The notes: generated from the sequence alone by a model not told the origin. A stretch of DNA of 64,000 nucleotides from Liolophura sinensis (GCF_032854445.1 NC_088307.1:6822001-6886000), one strand, 5' to 3'; shown: positions 44,680 to 58,460, numbered from the stretch's first letter. Made by a program: numbers and translations.

Positions 44680-47600
44680 GGCATTTAAAGATAGAGTAGG
44701 TTTTTCTGACGTCACTCTGAATTCTGTTATTTTTGATTGATGCCCATGCACTGTGAGGCGTTTCAAAACAGAATAGCTGAGTTTACTCTAGATTAAGTTG
44801 TTTCCAGTCGACGCAGTTTGAAGATAGAATATATTTTTTCACTTTACTCTGGATTATGTTGTTTCTGGTTGATGCTTATGAACTGTGAGGCATTTGAGAA
44901 TGAAGTACTTGTTTGACTTTACTCTGGATTGTGTTGTTTCTGGTTTATACTTATGAACTGTGAGGCATTTGAGAATGAAGTACTTGTTTGACTTTACTCT
45001 GGATTGTGTTGTTTCTGGTTTATACTTATGAACTGTGAGGCGTTTGAGAATGAAGTATTTTTCTGACTTTACTCTTGATTGTGTTGTTTCTAGTTTACAC
45101 TTATAAACTGTGAGGCATTTGAGAATGAAGTAGTTGTTTGACTTTACTCTGGATTGTGTTGTTTCTGGTTTATACTTATGAACTGTGAGGCGTTTGAGAA
45201 TGAAGTATTTTTCTGACTTTACTCTGGATTGTGTTGTTTCTAGTTTACACTTATGAACTGTGAGGCATTTGAGAATGAAGTAGTTGTTTGACTTTACTCT
45301 GGAGTGTGTTGTTTCTGGTTTATACTTATGAACTGTGAGGCATTTGAGAATGAAGTAGTTGTTTGAATTTACTCTGGATTGTGTTGTTTCTGGTTTATAC
45401 TTATGAACTGTGAGGCATTTGAGAATGAAGTAGTTGTTTGACTTTACTCTGGATTGTGTTGTTTCTGGTTTATACTTATGAACTGTGAGGCATTTGAGAA
45501 TGAAGTAGTTGTTTGACTTTACTCTGGATTGTGTTGTTTCTGGTTAATACTTATGAACTGTGAGGCATTTGAGAATGAAGTAGTTTATTGACTTTACTCT
45601 GGATTGTGTTGTTTCTGGTTTATACTTATGAACTGTGAGGCATTTGAGAATGGAGTAATTTATTGACTTTACTCTGGATTGTGTTGTTTCTGGTTTATAC
45701 TTATGAACTGTGGGGCATTTGAGAATGAAGTAGTTGTTTGACTTTACTCTGGATTGTGTTGTTTCTGGTTAATACTTATGAACTGTGAGGCATTTGAGAA
45801 TGAAGTAGTTTATTGACTTTACTCTGGATTGTGTTGTTTCTGGTTTATACTTATGAACTGTGAGGCATTTGGGAATAAAGTAGTTTATTGACTTTACTCT
45901 GGATTGTGTTGTTTCTGGTTTATACTTATGAACTGTGAGGCATTTGAGAATGAAGTAGTTTATTGACTTTACTCTGGATTGTGTTGTTTCTGGTTTATAC
46001 TTATGAACTGTGAGGCATTTGAGAATGAAGTAGATGTTTGACTTTACTCTGGATTGTGTTGTTTCTGGTTAATACTTATGAACTGTGAGGCATTTGAAAA
46101 TGAAGTACTTGTTTGACTTTACTCTGGATTGTGTTGTTTCTGGTTTATACTTATGAACTGTGAGGCGTTTGAGAATGAAGTAGTTGTTTGACTTTACTCT
46201 GGATTGTGTTGTTTCTGGTTTACACTTATGAACTGTGAGGCATTTGAGAATAAAGTAGTTGTTTGACTTTACTCTGGATTGTGTTGTTTCTGGTTTATAC
46301 TTATAAACTGTGAGGCATTTGAGAATGAAGTAGTTGTTTGAATTTACTCTGGATTGTGTTGTTTCTGGTTTATACTTATGAACTGTGAGGCATTTGAGAA
46401 TGAAGTAGTTGTTTGACTTTACTCTGGATTGTGTTGTTTCTGGTTTATACTTATGAACTGTGAGGCATTTGAGAATGAAGTAGTTGTTTGACTTTACTCT
46501 GGATTGTGTTGTTTCTGGTTAATACTTATGAACTGTGAGGCATTTGAGAATGAAGTAGTTTATTGACTTTACTCTGGATTGTGTTGTTTCTGGTTTATAC
46601 TTATGAACTGTGAGGCATTTGAGAATAAAGTAGTTTATTGACTTTACTCTGGATTGTGTTGTTTCTGGTTTATACTTATGGACTGTGAGGCATTTGAGAA
46701 TGAAGTAGTTTATTGACTTTACTCTGGATTGTGTTGTTTCTGGTTAATACTTATGAACTGTGAGGCATTTGAGAATGAAGTAGTTTATTGACTTTACTCT
46801 GGATTGTGTTGTTTCTGGTTTATACTTATGAACTGTGAGGCATTTGGGAATAAAGTAGTTTATTGACTTTACTCTGGATTGTGTTGTTTCTGGTTTATAC
46901 CTATGAACTGTGAGGCATTTGAGAATGAAGTAGTTTATTGACTTTACTCTGGATTGTGTTGTTTCTGGTTTATACTTATGAACTGTGAGGCATTTGAGAA
47001 TGAAGTAGTTGTTTGACTTTACTCTGGATTGTGTTGTTTCTGGTTAATACTTATGAACTGTGAGGCATTTGAGAATGAAGTAGTTTATTGACTTTACTCT
47101 GGATTGTGTTGTTTCTGGTTTATACTTATGAACTGTGAGGCATTTGAGAATAAAGTAGTTTATTGACTTTACTCTGGATTGTGTTGTTTCTGGTTTATAC
47201 TTATGGACTGTGAGGCATTTGAGAATGAAGTAGTTTATTGACTTTACTCTGGATTGTGTTGTTTCTGGTTTATACTTATGAACTGTGAGGCATTTGAGAA
47301 TGGAGTAGTTGTTTGACTTTACTCTGGATTGTGTTGTTTCTGGTTTATACTTATGAACTGTGAGGCATTTGAGAATGAAGTAGTTGTTTGACTTTACTCT
47401 GGATTGTGTTGTTTCTGGTTAATACCTATGAACTGTGAGGCATTTGAGAATGAAGTAGTTTATTGACTTTACTCTGGATTGTGTTGTTTCTGGTTTATAC
47501 TTATGAACTGTGAGGCATTTGGGAATAAAGTAGTTTATTGACTTTACTCTGGATTGTGTTGTTTCTGGTTTATACTTATGGACTGTGAGGCATTTGAGAA

Positions 47601-50600
47601 TGAAGTAGTTTATTGACTTTACTCTGGATTGTGTTGTTTCTGGTTTATACTTATGAACTGTGAGGCATTTGAGAATGGAGTAGTTGTTTGACTTTACTCT
47701 GGATTGTGTTGTTTCTGGTTTATACTTATGAACTGTGAGGCATTTGAGAATGAAGTAGATGTTTGACTTTACTCTGGAGTGTGTTGTTTCTAGTTGATGC
47801 TCATGAACTGTGAGGCATTTGAGAATGAAGTAGTTGTTTGACTTTACTCTGGATTGTGTTGTTTCTGGTTTATACTTATGAACTGTGAGGCATTTGAGAA
47901 TGAAGTAGTTGTTTGACTTTACTCTGGAGTGTGTTGTTTCTGGTTTATACTTATGAACTGTGAGGCATTTGAGAATGGAGTAGTTGTTTGACTTTACTCT
48001 GGATTCTGTGGTTTCTGGCTGATGCTCATCAACCGTAAGGCATTTGAGAATGAAGTAGTTGTTTGACTTTACTCTGGATTGTGTTGTTTTAGGTTGATGC
48101 CCATGAGGTGTGAGGCATTTGAGAATGAAGTAGTTGTTTGACTTTACTCTGGATTGTGTTGTTTCTGGTTTATACTTATGAACTGTGAGGCATTTGAGAA
48201 TAAAGTAATTGTTTGACTTTACTCTGGATTGTGTTGTTTCTGGTTTATACTTATGAACTGTGAGGCATTTGAGAATGAAGTAGTTGTTTGACTTTACTCT
48301 GGATTGTGTTGTTTCTGGTTTATACTTACGAACTGTTTGACATTTGAGAATAAAGTAATTGTTTGACTTTACTCTGGATTGTGTTGTTTCTGGTTTATAC
48401 TTATGAACTGTGAGGCATTTGAGAATGAAGTACTTGTTTGACTTTACTCTGGATTGTGTTGTTTCTGGTTTATACTTATGAACTGTGAGGCATTTGAGAA
48501 TGAAGTAGTTTATTGACTTTACTCTGGATTGTGTTGTTTCTGGTTTATACTTATGAACTGTGAGGCATTTGAGAATGAAGTGGCTTATTAACTTTACTCT
48601 GGATTGTGTTGTTTCTGGTTTATACTTATGAACTGTGATTCATTTGAGAATGAAGTACTTGTTTGATTTTACTCTGGATTGTGTTGTTTCTGGTTTATAC
48701 TTATGAACTGTGAGGCATTTGAGAATGGAGTAGTTGTTTGGATTTACTCTGGATTGTGTTGTTTCTGGTTTGTACTTATGAACTGTGAGACATTTGAGAA
48801 TAAAGTAGTTGTTTGACTTTACTCTGGATTGTGTTGTTTCTGGTTTATACTTATGAACTGTTTGACATTTGAGAATGGAGTAATTTATTGACTTTACTCT
48901 GGATTGTGTTGTTTCTGGTTTATACTTATGAACTGTGAGGCATTTGAGAATGAAGTAGTTGTTTGACTTTACTCTGGATTGTGTTGTTTCTGGTTTATAC
49001 TTATGAACTGTGAGGCATTTGAGAATGGAGTAGTTGTTTGGCTTTACTCTGGATTGTGTTGCTTCTGGTTTATACTTATGAACTGTGAGGCATTTGAGAA
49101 TGAAGTAGTTTATTGACTTTACTCTGGATTGTGTTGTTTCTGGTTTATACTTATGAACTATTTGACATTTGAGAATGGAGTAATTTATTGACTTTACTCT
49201 GGATTGTGTTGTTTCTGGTTTATACTTATGAACTGTGAGACATTTGAGAATGGAGTAGTTGTTTGACTTTACTCTGGATTGTGTTGTTCCTGGTTGATAC
49301 TCATAGGCTGTGATGCGTTTAAGAATGAAGTAATTTATTGACTTTACTCTGGATTGTGTTGTTTCTGGTTTATACTTATGAACTGTGAGGCATTTGAGAA
49401 TGAAGTAGTTTATTGACTTTACTCTGGATTGTGTTGTTTCTGGCTGATGCTCATGAACTGTGAGGCATTTGAGAATGAAGTAGTTGTTTGACTTTACTCT
49501 GGATTGTGTTGTTTCTGGTTGATGCCCATGAGGTGTGAGGCATTTGAGAATGAAGTAGTTGTTTGACTTTACTCTGGATTGTGTTGTTTCTGGTTTATAC
49601 TTATGAACTGTGAGGCATTTGAGAATGAAGTAGTTGTTTGACTTTACTCTGGATTATGTTGTTTCTGGTTTATACTTATGAACTGTGAGGCATTTGAGAA
49701 TAAGGTAATTGTTTGACTTTACTCTGGATTGTGTTGTTTCTGGTTTATACTTATGAACTGTGAGGCATTTGAGAATGAAGTAGTTGTTTGACTTTACTCT
49801 TGATTGTGTTGTTTCTGGTTTACACTTATGAACTGTGAGGCATTTGAGAATGAAGTAGTTGTTTGATTTTACTCTGGATTGTGTTGTTTCTGGTTTATAC
49901 TTATGAACTGTGAGGCATTTGAGAATGAAGTGGTTTATTGACTTTACTCTGGATTGTGTTGTTTCTGGTTTATACTTATGAACTGTGAGGCATTTGAGAA
50001 TGAAGTAGTTGTTTGACTTTACTCTGGATTGTGTTGTTTCTGGTTGATGCCCATGAGGTGTGAGGCATTTGAGAATGAAGTAGTTGTTTGACTTTACTCT
50101 GGATTGTGTTGTTTCTAGTTTATACTTATGAACTGTTTGACATTTGAGAATGAAGTAGTTGTTTGACTTTACTCTGGATTGTGTGGTTTCTGGTTTATAC
50201 TTATGAACCGTGAGACATTCGAGAATAAAGTAGTTGTTTGACTTTACTCTGGATTGTGTTGTTTCTGGTTTACACTTATGAACTGTGAGGCATTTGAGAA
50301 TGAAGTAGTTGTTTGACTTTACTCTGGATTGTGTTGTTTCTGGTTTATACTTATGAACTGTGGGGCATTTGAGAATGAAGTAGTTGTTTGACTTTACTCT
50401 GGATTGTGTTGTTTCTGGTTTATACTTATGAACTGTGAGGCATTTGAGAATGGAGTAGTTGTTTGGCTTTACTCTGGATTGTGTTGTTTCTGGTTTGTAC
50501 TTACGAAATGTTTGACATTTGAGAATGAAGTAGTTGTTTGACTTCACTCTGGATTATGTTGTTTCTGGTTTATACTTATGAACTGTGAGGCATTTGAGAA

Positions 50601-52150
50601 TGAAATAGTTGTTTGACCTTACTCTGGATTGTGTTGTTTCTGGTTTATACTTATGAACTGTGAGGCATTTGAGAATGAAGTAGTTGTTTGAATTTACTCT
50701 GGATTGTGTTGTTTCTGGTTAATACTTATGAACTGTGAGGCATTTGAGAATGGAGTAATTTATTGACTTTACTCTGGATTGTGTTGTTTCTGGTTTATAC
50801 TTATGAACTGTAAGGCATTTGAGAATCAAGTAGTTTATTGACTTTACTCTGGATTGTGTTGTTTCTGGTTTATACTTATGAACTGTGAGGCATTTGAGAA
50901 TGAAGTAGTTGTTTGACTTTACTCTGGATTGTGTTGTTTCTGGTTTATACTTATGAACTGTGAGGCATTTGAGAATGAAGTAGTTGTTTGACTTTACTCT
51001 GGATTGTGTGGTTTCTGGTTTATACTTATGAACTGTGAGGCATTTGAGAATGAAGTAGTTTATTGACTTTACTCTGGATTGTGTTGTTTCTGGTTTATAC
51101 TTATAAACTGTTTGACATTTGAGAATGGAGTAATTTATTGACTTTACTCTGGATTGTGTTGTTTCTGGTTTATACTTATGAACTGTGGGGCATTTGAGAA
51201 TGAAGTAGTTGTTTGACTTTACTCTGGATTGTGTTGTTTCTGGTTAATACTTATGAACTGTGAGGCATTTGAGAATGGAGTAATTTATTGACTTTACTCT
51301 GGATTGTGTTGTTTCTGGTTTATACTTATGAACTGTAAGGCATTTGAGAATGAAGTGGCTTATTGACTTTACTCTGGATTGTGTTGTTTCTGGTTTATAC
51401 TTATGAACTGTGAGGCATTTGAGAATGAAGTAGTTGTTTGACTTTACTCTGGATTGTGTTGTTTCTGGTTTATACTTATGAACTGTGAGGCATTTGAGAA
51501 TGAAGTAGTTGTTTGACTTTACTCTGGATTGTGTGGTTTCTGGTTTATACTTATGAACTGTGAGGCATTTGAGAATGAAGTAGTTTATTGACTCTACTCT
51601 GGATTGTGTTGTTTCTGGTTTATACTTATGAACTGTTTGACATTTGAGAATGGAGTAATTTATTGACTTTACTCTGGATTGTGTTGTTTCTGGTTTATAC
51701 TTATGAACTGTGGGGCATTTGAGAATGAAGTAGTTGTTTGACTTTACTCTGGATTGTGTTGTTTCTGGTTTATACTTATGAACTGTGAGGCATTTGAGAA
51801 TGGAGTAGTTGTTTGGCTTTACTCTGGATTGTGTTGTTTCTGGTTTGTACTTACGAACTGTTTGACATTTGAGAATGAAGTATTTGTTTGACTTCACTCT
51901 GGATTATGTTGTTTCTGGTTTATACTTATGAACTGCTAGGCCTTTGAGAATGGAGTAATTTATTGACTTTACTCTGGATTGTGTTGTTCCTGGTTGATAC
52001 TCATAGGCTGTGATGCGTTTAAAAATGAAGTAGTTGTTTGACTTTACTCTGGATTGTGTTGTTTCTGGTTTATACTTATGAACTGTGAGGCATTTGAGAA
52101 TGAAGTAGTTTTTTGACTTTACTCTGGATTGTGTTGTTTCTGGTTTATAG
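44680..52150 (-). repeat. 75-bp satellite array, about 99 copies
   Basis: Head-to-tail units containing TTATACTTATGAACTGTGAG and TTTACTCTGGATTGTGTTG with a 75-bp period. Because 75 is 25 codons, minus-strand frames can stay open and read 25-residue repeats (KSNNYFILKCLTVHKYKPE plus six), giving open frames at 49,654-50,547 and 51,244-51,897. Units carry recurring variants (GTTGTTTG or GTTTATTG, GAATGGAG, CTGTTTGACA, CTGTGGGGCA), which allows higher-order repeats to be seen. Edge units are the most diverged. Confidence 0.95.
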
Positions 52151-52384
52151 CTCTGCTATCTTTGGTTGACGGGCATCTGTGGTTTTGATGATTGATATCG
52201 CATGTTATGAGATTAACTCAGTAATATTTTAACCCACATGCACTTTAACAGCGTAAAAAAGCAGCAAGCTTAACGGATTTTGGAGGCGCATGCTGGGGAC
52301 TAATGGTTGCAGGTGTGTTCAATCTTTCAAATAACACAAGATGTATTGGTTCATGGGTCATGGGAAATTTGTGACAATAAGCTG
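52151..52384. other. Spacer between the two satellites
   Basis: Unique-looking sequence; its right half (AAATAACACAAGATGTATTG onward) matches 23,320-23,390 in unit 1, marking the shared junction of the two arrays. Confidence 0.6.
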
Positions 52385-54395
52385 TTGGTGACGCTTGTGT
52401 GGAAGCTGAAGAACACTTGCGTGACAGCTGAAGAACACTTGTGTGGCAGCTGAAGAACGCTTGCGTGACAGATGAAGAGCACTTGTGAGTCAACTGAGGA
52501 ACACTTATGTGACAGCTGAAGAACACTTGTGTGGCAGCTGAAGAACACTTGTGTGACAACTGAAGATTACTTGTCTGACAGCAGCAGAATATTTGTGAGA
52601 CAGCTGAAGAATACTTGTGTGGCACCTGAAGAACACATGTGTAACAGCTGAAGAACACTTATGACGCAGCTGAAGGACACTTGTTAGGGAGCTGAAGAAC
52701 ACTTCTCTGGCAGCTGAAGAACACTTGTGATGCAACTGAAGAACACTTGTGTGACAGCTGAGGAACATTTATGAGGCAGTTGAAAAACAAATGTGTGGCA
52801 GCTGAAGAACACTTCTGTGTCAGTTGAAGAACACTTGTGTGGCACGTGATGAACACTTCTGTGCAGCTGAAGAATACTTATGAGGCAGCTGAAAAACACT
52901 TGTTGAAAGCTGATGAACACCAATGGCAACTGAAAAACACTTGTGAGGCATCCAAAGAACACTTGTGTGACACCTGGAGAACACTTGTGAGGCAGCAGAG
53001 AAACACTTGTGAGGCAGCTGAAAAACACTTGTGTGGAAGTTGATTAACACCTATGGCAGTTGAAGAGCACTTGTGAGGAATTCAATGAACACTTGTGTGG
53101 CAGCTAAAGAATATTTATGTGGCAGCTGAAGAATGCTTGTGTGACAGCTGAAGAAGACTTGTGTGACAGGTGAAGAACACTTCTGTGGCAGCTAAAGAAC
53201 ACTTGTGAGGCAACTGAAGAACACTTGTATGGCACCAAAAGAACACTTAAGAAACATCCAGAAAACACTTGTGTGGCAGCTGAAGAACACTTGTGTGACA
53301 GCTGAAGAACGGTTGCAACAGCTGATGTAACACTTGTGAGGCACCTGAAGAACACTTGTGTGGCAGTTGAAGAACACCTTTGTGGCAGCTGAAGAACACT
53401 TGTGTCACAGCTGGAAAACACTTGTGTGGTAACTGGAGAACACTTGTGTTACTGCTGAAAAAGACGTGTGTGGCAGCTGAAGAACACTTGTGTGACAGCT
53501 GAAGAACGCTTGTGAGACAGCTGAAGAACACTTCTGTGACAGCTGAAGAACGCTTGTAAGACGGCTGAAAAACACTTGTGTGACAGCTGGAGAACACTTG
53601 TGTGACAGCTGAAGAACGGTTGCAACAGCTGATGTAACACTTGTGAGGCACCTGAAGAACACTTGTGTGGCAGTTGAAGAACACCTTTGTGGCAGCTGAA
53701 GAACACTTGTGTAAACAGCTGGAGAACACTTGTGTGGCATCTGGAGAACACTTGTGTGGCTGCTGAAAAAGACGTGTGTGGCAGCTGAAGAACACTTGTG
53801 TGACAGCTGAAGAGCGCTTGTGAGACAGCTGAAGAACACTTCTGTGACAGCTGAAGAACGCTTGTGAGACAGCTGAAAAACACTTGTGTGACAGCTGGAG
53901 AACACTTGTGTGGGAGTTGAAGAGCACTTGAGAGGGAGCTGAAGAACACTTGTGTTGCAGCTGAGGAACACTGATGTGGCAGCTGTAGAACACTTTGGAG
54001 ACAACTGGAGAACACTTGTGTGGCTGCCGTAGAACACTTGTGTGACAGCAGAGGAACACTTGTGAGAAAAATTGAGTGGAAGGTGAAGAACTCTAATGGC
54101 AGCTGAAAAACACTTGTGTGACAGCTGGAGAACACTTGTGTGACAGCTGAAGAACACTCGTGAAGCAGCTGAAGAACACTTGTGTGACAGCTGGAAAAAA
54201 CTTGAGTCGAAGGTATGAAAAAACTTGTGTGACAGCTGGAGAACACTTGTGTGGCAGCTGAAGAACACTTGTGATGGAGCTGAAGAACAGTTGTGTTGCA
54301 GCTGAAGAACACTTGTGAGACAGGTGAAGAACACTTGGTGTGGATGGTGTACAACATTTGTGAGGCAGCTGCAGACCACTTGTGGGGCGGCTAAA
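52385..54395 (-). repeat. 22-bp satellite array, unit 2
   Basis: About 91 units of the same repeat as 23,395-26,165. Contains larger internal duplications: for example a block with GGTTGCAACAGCTGATGTAA occurs at about 53,309 and 53,615. All minus-strand frames are open for long distances for the same reason as in unit 1. Confidence 0.9.
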
Positions 54396-54767
54396 GAGAT
54401 CCTCTGTAGTGGGGAAGCCCATAAACTAAAATCGGAATTTTACGTCACGTAACAACAACAACAACATATGTCTTAGGGTGAGGGGAAGTTAAATCCTTAA
54501 AGGTCATCCCTAACGGCTTTACATAGATAATTTAAGGAAAATGTACTTTATTTTTGCATTAATTCCATATGTCGTTTATTCACATATTCTGATTGCTTGT
54601 CGATATATAGCGTTTCAAAGACCACCCCCACATTTTTGAACGCTCAAGGTGTGAGGTCATCTGAGCAGAGAAAATAGTCGCCATAGTGTCTTTTTTAATA
54701 TAAGAATCAGTGCTATACGTTGAGGGTGTTTCTATCGGTTTTGTGAAAAGGCTGCCCCACTTGTGAA
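54396..54767. other. Segment S left part, copy 2
   Basis: Matches 26,165-26,498 (GTGGGGAAGCCCATAAACTA, then TCATATGTCGTTTATTCAC-like text). No gene. Confidence 0.55.
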
Positions 54768-55196
54768 AAAGTGTGGAACGGACCCTCGAAGTGGTCGGTG
54801 CTGTGATCTGCACATTTTGAGGAAGTCACCAGTGTTGCTAAAGCCATCGGTTACGAACAGAAACTCAAGATAAAGCTTAATTCTGCAGCCTGCAAGACCA
54901 CGTCTGATGATGTTATGGAAAACAAGCTACTTCCTAGAGTTAAGTCCACCAACGCGCTTGCTGTCAAACTCGACTCGAGCAAATCCTTTACACGGGATAC
55001 GCCCTCCCATGCCATGTTCGCGCTAGCCGGGTCGTCTTTCCACTATGATCATAGTTTCACCATGACGATAGTTTCACTAGCGTGGGAGATTTCCTCAGTG
55101 TTTCCTGATAACTACTTTTCTTCACAAGCTAACGCCCTCCCTTTCCCCGTTCCAACCATTTTTATATATACGGCTCGAAAGGATAAACCTTTTTAG
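54768..55196 (+). pseudogene. THAP-domain pseudogene fragment, copy 2
   Basis: Same fragment as 26,499-26,900. It keeps PSKWSVL-stop-SAHFEE, with the same TGA (54,804-54,806) in place of the zinc-binding Cys, and has also lost five codons that carried the CF pair. Downstream the frame stays open further, ending after YTARKDKPF. The shared TGA shows it was already dead before duplication. Confidence 0.55.
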
Positions 55197-55623
55197 CTTC
55201 CATGTTTTGGACCCCTCTGGAAGAGATTTCGAAGCTCAAGTTTTTACAATATCACTGTTACTAGTTAAGACATGTTTGCATTAGTCACAAGTAAAATCTC
55301 GTTATTCACAACCACAGCTGTATCTACCGGAAGTGTCTACTCCAACAATTGAGTGTAAATCTAAGCGTCAAAACGCACATTAGCATATACCCGAACCACT
55401 GCTCAACGTTCAACACAAACCATCGAAGATCTAAAAAAGTATATTAAGACGGATTCCTGCAAAGAATGCATGCCAACAGTTTTCTGTTTCATAAGTTCCT
55501 TTTGGACACTTTAAATAACAATACTGACCACAAGATCAATTGTAACCTTAAAACAAATGTGTTCACTCCAAGTACCAAAACGCAAGCATTGTGACGAGGT
55601 TTTCAGTTTCACAATTGGCTTTG
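55197..55623. other. Segment S right part, copy 2
   Basis: Matches about 27,408-27,838. No gene seen. Confidence 0.55.
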
Positions 55624-56209
55624 TGGAATCGTCCTCAAGTGTTTATTAAAGCTCGATGCCTCGACTGAACAGGTAAGATTTTTCCTTCCTACGTCAAAAA
55701 TAAAATTAGATATAAAAATATATTCAAGCTATTTCTTACATCACGTCGTGTTTGAATTAACGCACATTCCCAGTAGATTTAGGAAGTTTTTCTCCGATTT
55801 TTGTAACACTAATTGTCGTTATACAAATCCTGTTAACCGAAAATGTGAAGGGTTTCACATCCGTGTCAGTGACTGACACACGTTGTACTTGCAGTTTTCT
55901 TGATATAGGCTAAGCTAATTTAACTCCCAGAGAACGCCTATGTCAGCTTCATGACAATCACTCCCACTAGATATTTTGTAATAACTTTATAAATCACATC
56001 CACATTGACAGTTCTCTTGTGCGATGTAGAGTTCGTTTCTGAGCGAAATCATTATTCCCTGAGTCCTAAACACATTTCTTTAATATACCTATTTCAGCAA
56101 TCTACGCATGAATTGAACACAAGTCATTCACACCGCATATGGTTGAGTTGAACGAAATAGGCCACGCCCACATGCGCGGCCCACTGCCAATCATTACACA
56201 GTAGAGTTT

Positions 56210-56285
56210 CCTCCCACCATAATTCTGGCCGATTTCGCATGAGTAAATATTCTTGAGTGTGGCGTAAAACATCAATCAAATAAAT
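56210..56285 (+). repeat. 5'-truncated family A SINE
   Basis: TTTCCTCCCACCATAATTCT through TATTCTTGAGTGTGGCG to CATCAATCAAATAAATCC. Shared with 7,690 and 28,440. Confidence 0.75.
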
Positions 56286-56879
56286 CCAAATATATTCAGA
56301 TAAAAAAAAAAGATGGTACTATTTTCAGATAATTAACTTTGAAAAAGTTATAATGTGACTCGCTTCATAAATATTAAGAACTTCTGTTACCGATTTTGAA
56401 CGGTAACGCATGCGTAGATGGGGCTCATACTTTGTAAACGGTAATTATGTGGGGTATTTTAAGATAATAGCAAAATTCCGAAAAAAAATACTTTAAAAGT
56501 CATCCGTATGATTTAACTCGAAGTTAAACTCTGGTCTCTCGCAATCAATATGTTCAAAGCTTACACTCTGTCATCATATATTATTTATTTATCATTATAC
56601 GAATTTTGTTAAACCTTGTTGTCTAGAATTTTTCTCTTACCCGGTGGCCAGTCTTACCAATGGAAGAAACCGTAGTAAACCGCCGACCTTTGACGAGTTA
56701 CTGGTAGCCTCTTCCAATTGTGACATATGTAACGGTAATGGAAGACAACTGGCCCCCAGTTAACTTCCTACAAGACCACACAAGATAGTACCGTTGACCG
56801 CATCAAGTGCCATCCTCAAAGGAGAACTCCAGGCCAGAATGCTGCTATAACTTGCTGAAACTTTTTACAAACAATTTAT

Positions 56880-57085
56880 TTATTTCGTGTTTTACACCGT
56901 ACTTAATAATATTTGATTTATACGACGGCGGACAGCATTATAATGGGGTAAACCCACGACCATCCGCAGCTGGCTGGCCGACCACGAACGATCGGAGAGG
57001 AAGCTAACATGAGCTGGACTTGAACTCACAGCGACCGCATTGGTGAGAGGTTCCTGGGTCCTAACCCCCTTGGCCACAAAGGGCC
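56880..57085 (-). repeat. Family A SINE
   Basis: Counterpart of 8,360 and 29,105; ends in CCTTGGCCACAAAGGGCC. Confidence 0.75.
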
Positions 57086-57714
57086 TCTCTTACAAACAAA
57101 AATGATTCCTTTCAGACCATAACTTTATGTACAGATCACCTGTATATCAGAAGAAACAATAGTAGAAACAATAGTAATGACCGCCATTACTGACAAAATA
57201 ATGACGTCATTCGGCCACTACACGAATCTTTTTACCCCTCCAAATGCTGTGTAGCCACTGATAACATATTTGTATTCCTTTGGGTCCAGAATAATGTACA
57301 ATATTTTCTTGTGTTTCTCACGCGTTTGAACTCTGTGCTTGGCACTCGAGAATTTAGTCCAGCACTTCAACGGATATAGATAACGCGGTCCAGGTCCAGC
57401 CGAGTCAAAGCTGAATTTGAGGTATGACAAATTTATTTAAGCATGACCACAGGTGCAAAGTATAACTCAGGAAACCTTCAATTTCAGCTACTTAACGTTG
57501 ATTATGTATCCGTTTAAGCCTATCACTTGTGACTACATGACGTCACATCCGGTCTATGGTTTTGATCATTTCTATTTTGCACTAAAAGGGATACGGAATC
57601 GTCGCTGATTGGCTAACAGTGAAGATAGGGTTTCCTGGGCTAAACTTTGCAGCCTTGGTCACGCTTGAATAAACGTACCATACCTAAAATTCAGCTTACA
57701 CAAGGGATAATCTG

Positions 57715-58365
57715 GACTTAATTTCTCACACCAGCAAGTCAGAATCCACAAGGCATAGCCTGGACTTGCCTATCTCTCACACCAGCCAATCAGAAGCGGC
57801 AAGGCATAGTCTGGACTTTCCTATCTCTCACACCAGCCAATCAGAAGCGACAAGGCATAGCCTGGACTTGCCTATTTCTTACACCAACAAATCAGAAGCG
57901 ACAAGGCATAGTCTGGACTTGCCTGTCTCTCACACCAGCCAATCAGAATCCACAAGGCATAGCCTGGACTTGCCTATCTCTCACACCAACAAATCAGAAG
58001 CGGCAAGGCATAGTTTGGACTTTCCTATCTCTCACACCAACAAATCAGAAGCGGCAAGGCATAGTTTGGACTTTCCTATCTCTCACACCAGCAAATCAGA
58101 ATCCACAAGGCATAGCCTGGACTTGCCTGTCTCTCACACCAGCCAATCAGAATCCACAAGGCATAGCCTGGACTTGCCTATCTCTCACACCAGCCAATCA
58201 GAAGCGACAAGGCATAGCCTGGACTTGCCTATTTCTTACACCAACAAATCAGAAGCGACAAGGCATAGTCTGGACTTTCCTATCTCTCACACCAGCCAAT
58301 CACAATCGAAAAGGCATAACCTGGACTTGCCTATCTCTCGCACCAGACACTCACAATTCACTCTG
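57715..58365 (+). repeat. 51-bp minisatellite, 12-13 copies, with CCAAT boxes
   Basis: Units of TGGACTTGCCTATCTCTCAC / ACCAGCCAATCAGAAGCG type. Because 51 is 17 codons, a plus frame stays open (57,766-58,533) reading PISHTSQSEATRHSLDL repeats. Five units hold the exact sequence AGCCAATCAG, the strong NF-Y form of the CCAAT box (near 57,785, 57,836, 57,938, 58,142 and 58,193); others have CAAATCAG. A protein is unlikely since the copy in unit 1 has two units and no matching frame. Confidence 0.85.
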
Positions 58366-58460
58366 CATTCTTTTAAAAAATTAGAAAAAAAAAATGGAGT
58401 CGAGGTTTTTACTGTATACCTCAGTGTGACAGTTTTCAATAATGCTTGTCTATCTTGCAG

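Noticed and set aside
49654-50547. Open frames of 297 and 217 codons (also 51,244-51,897) with 25-residue repeats
   Set aside because: They are translations of the 75-bp satellite. They start and end only where unit variants create or remove stops, and neighbouring units are closed.
44680-54395. CRISPR array
   Set aside because: Units are head-to-tail with no unique spacers, there are no cas genes, and the sequence is clearly eukaryotic.
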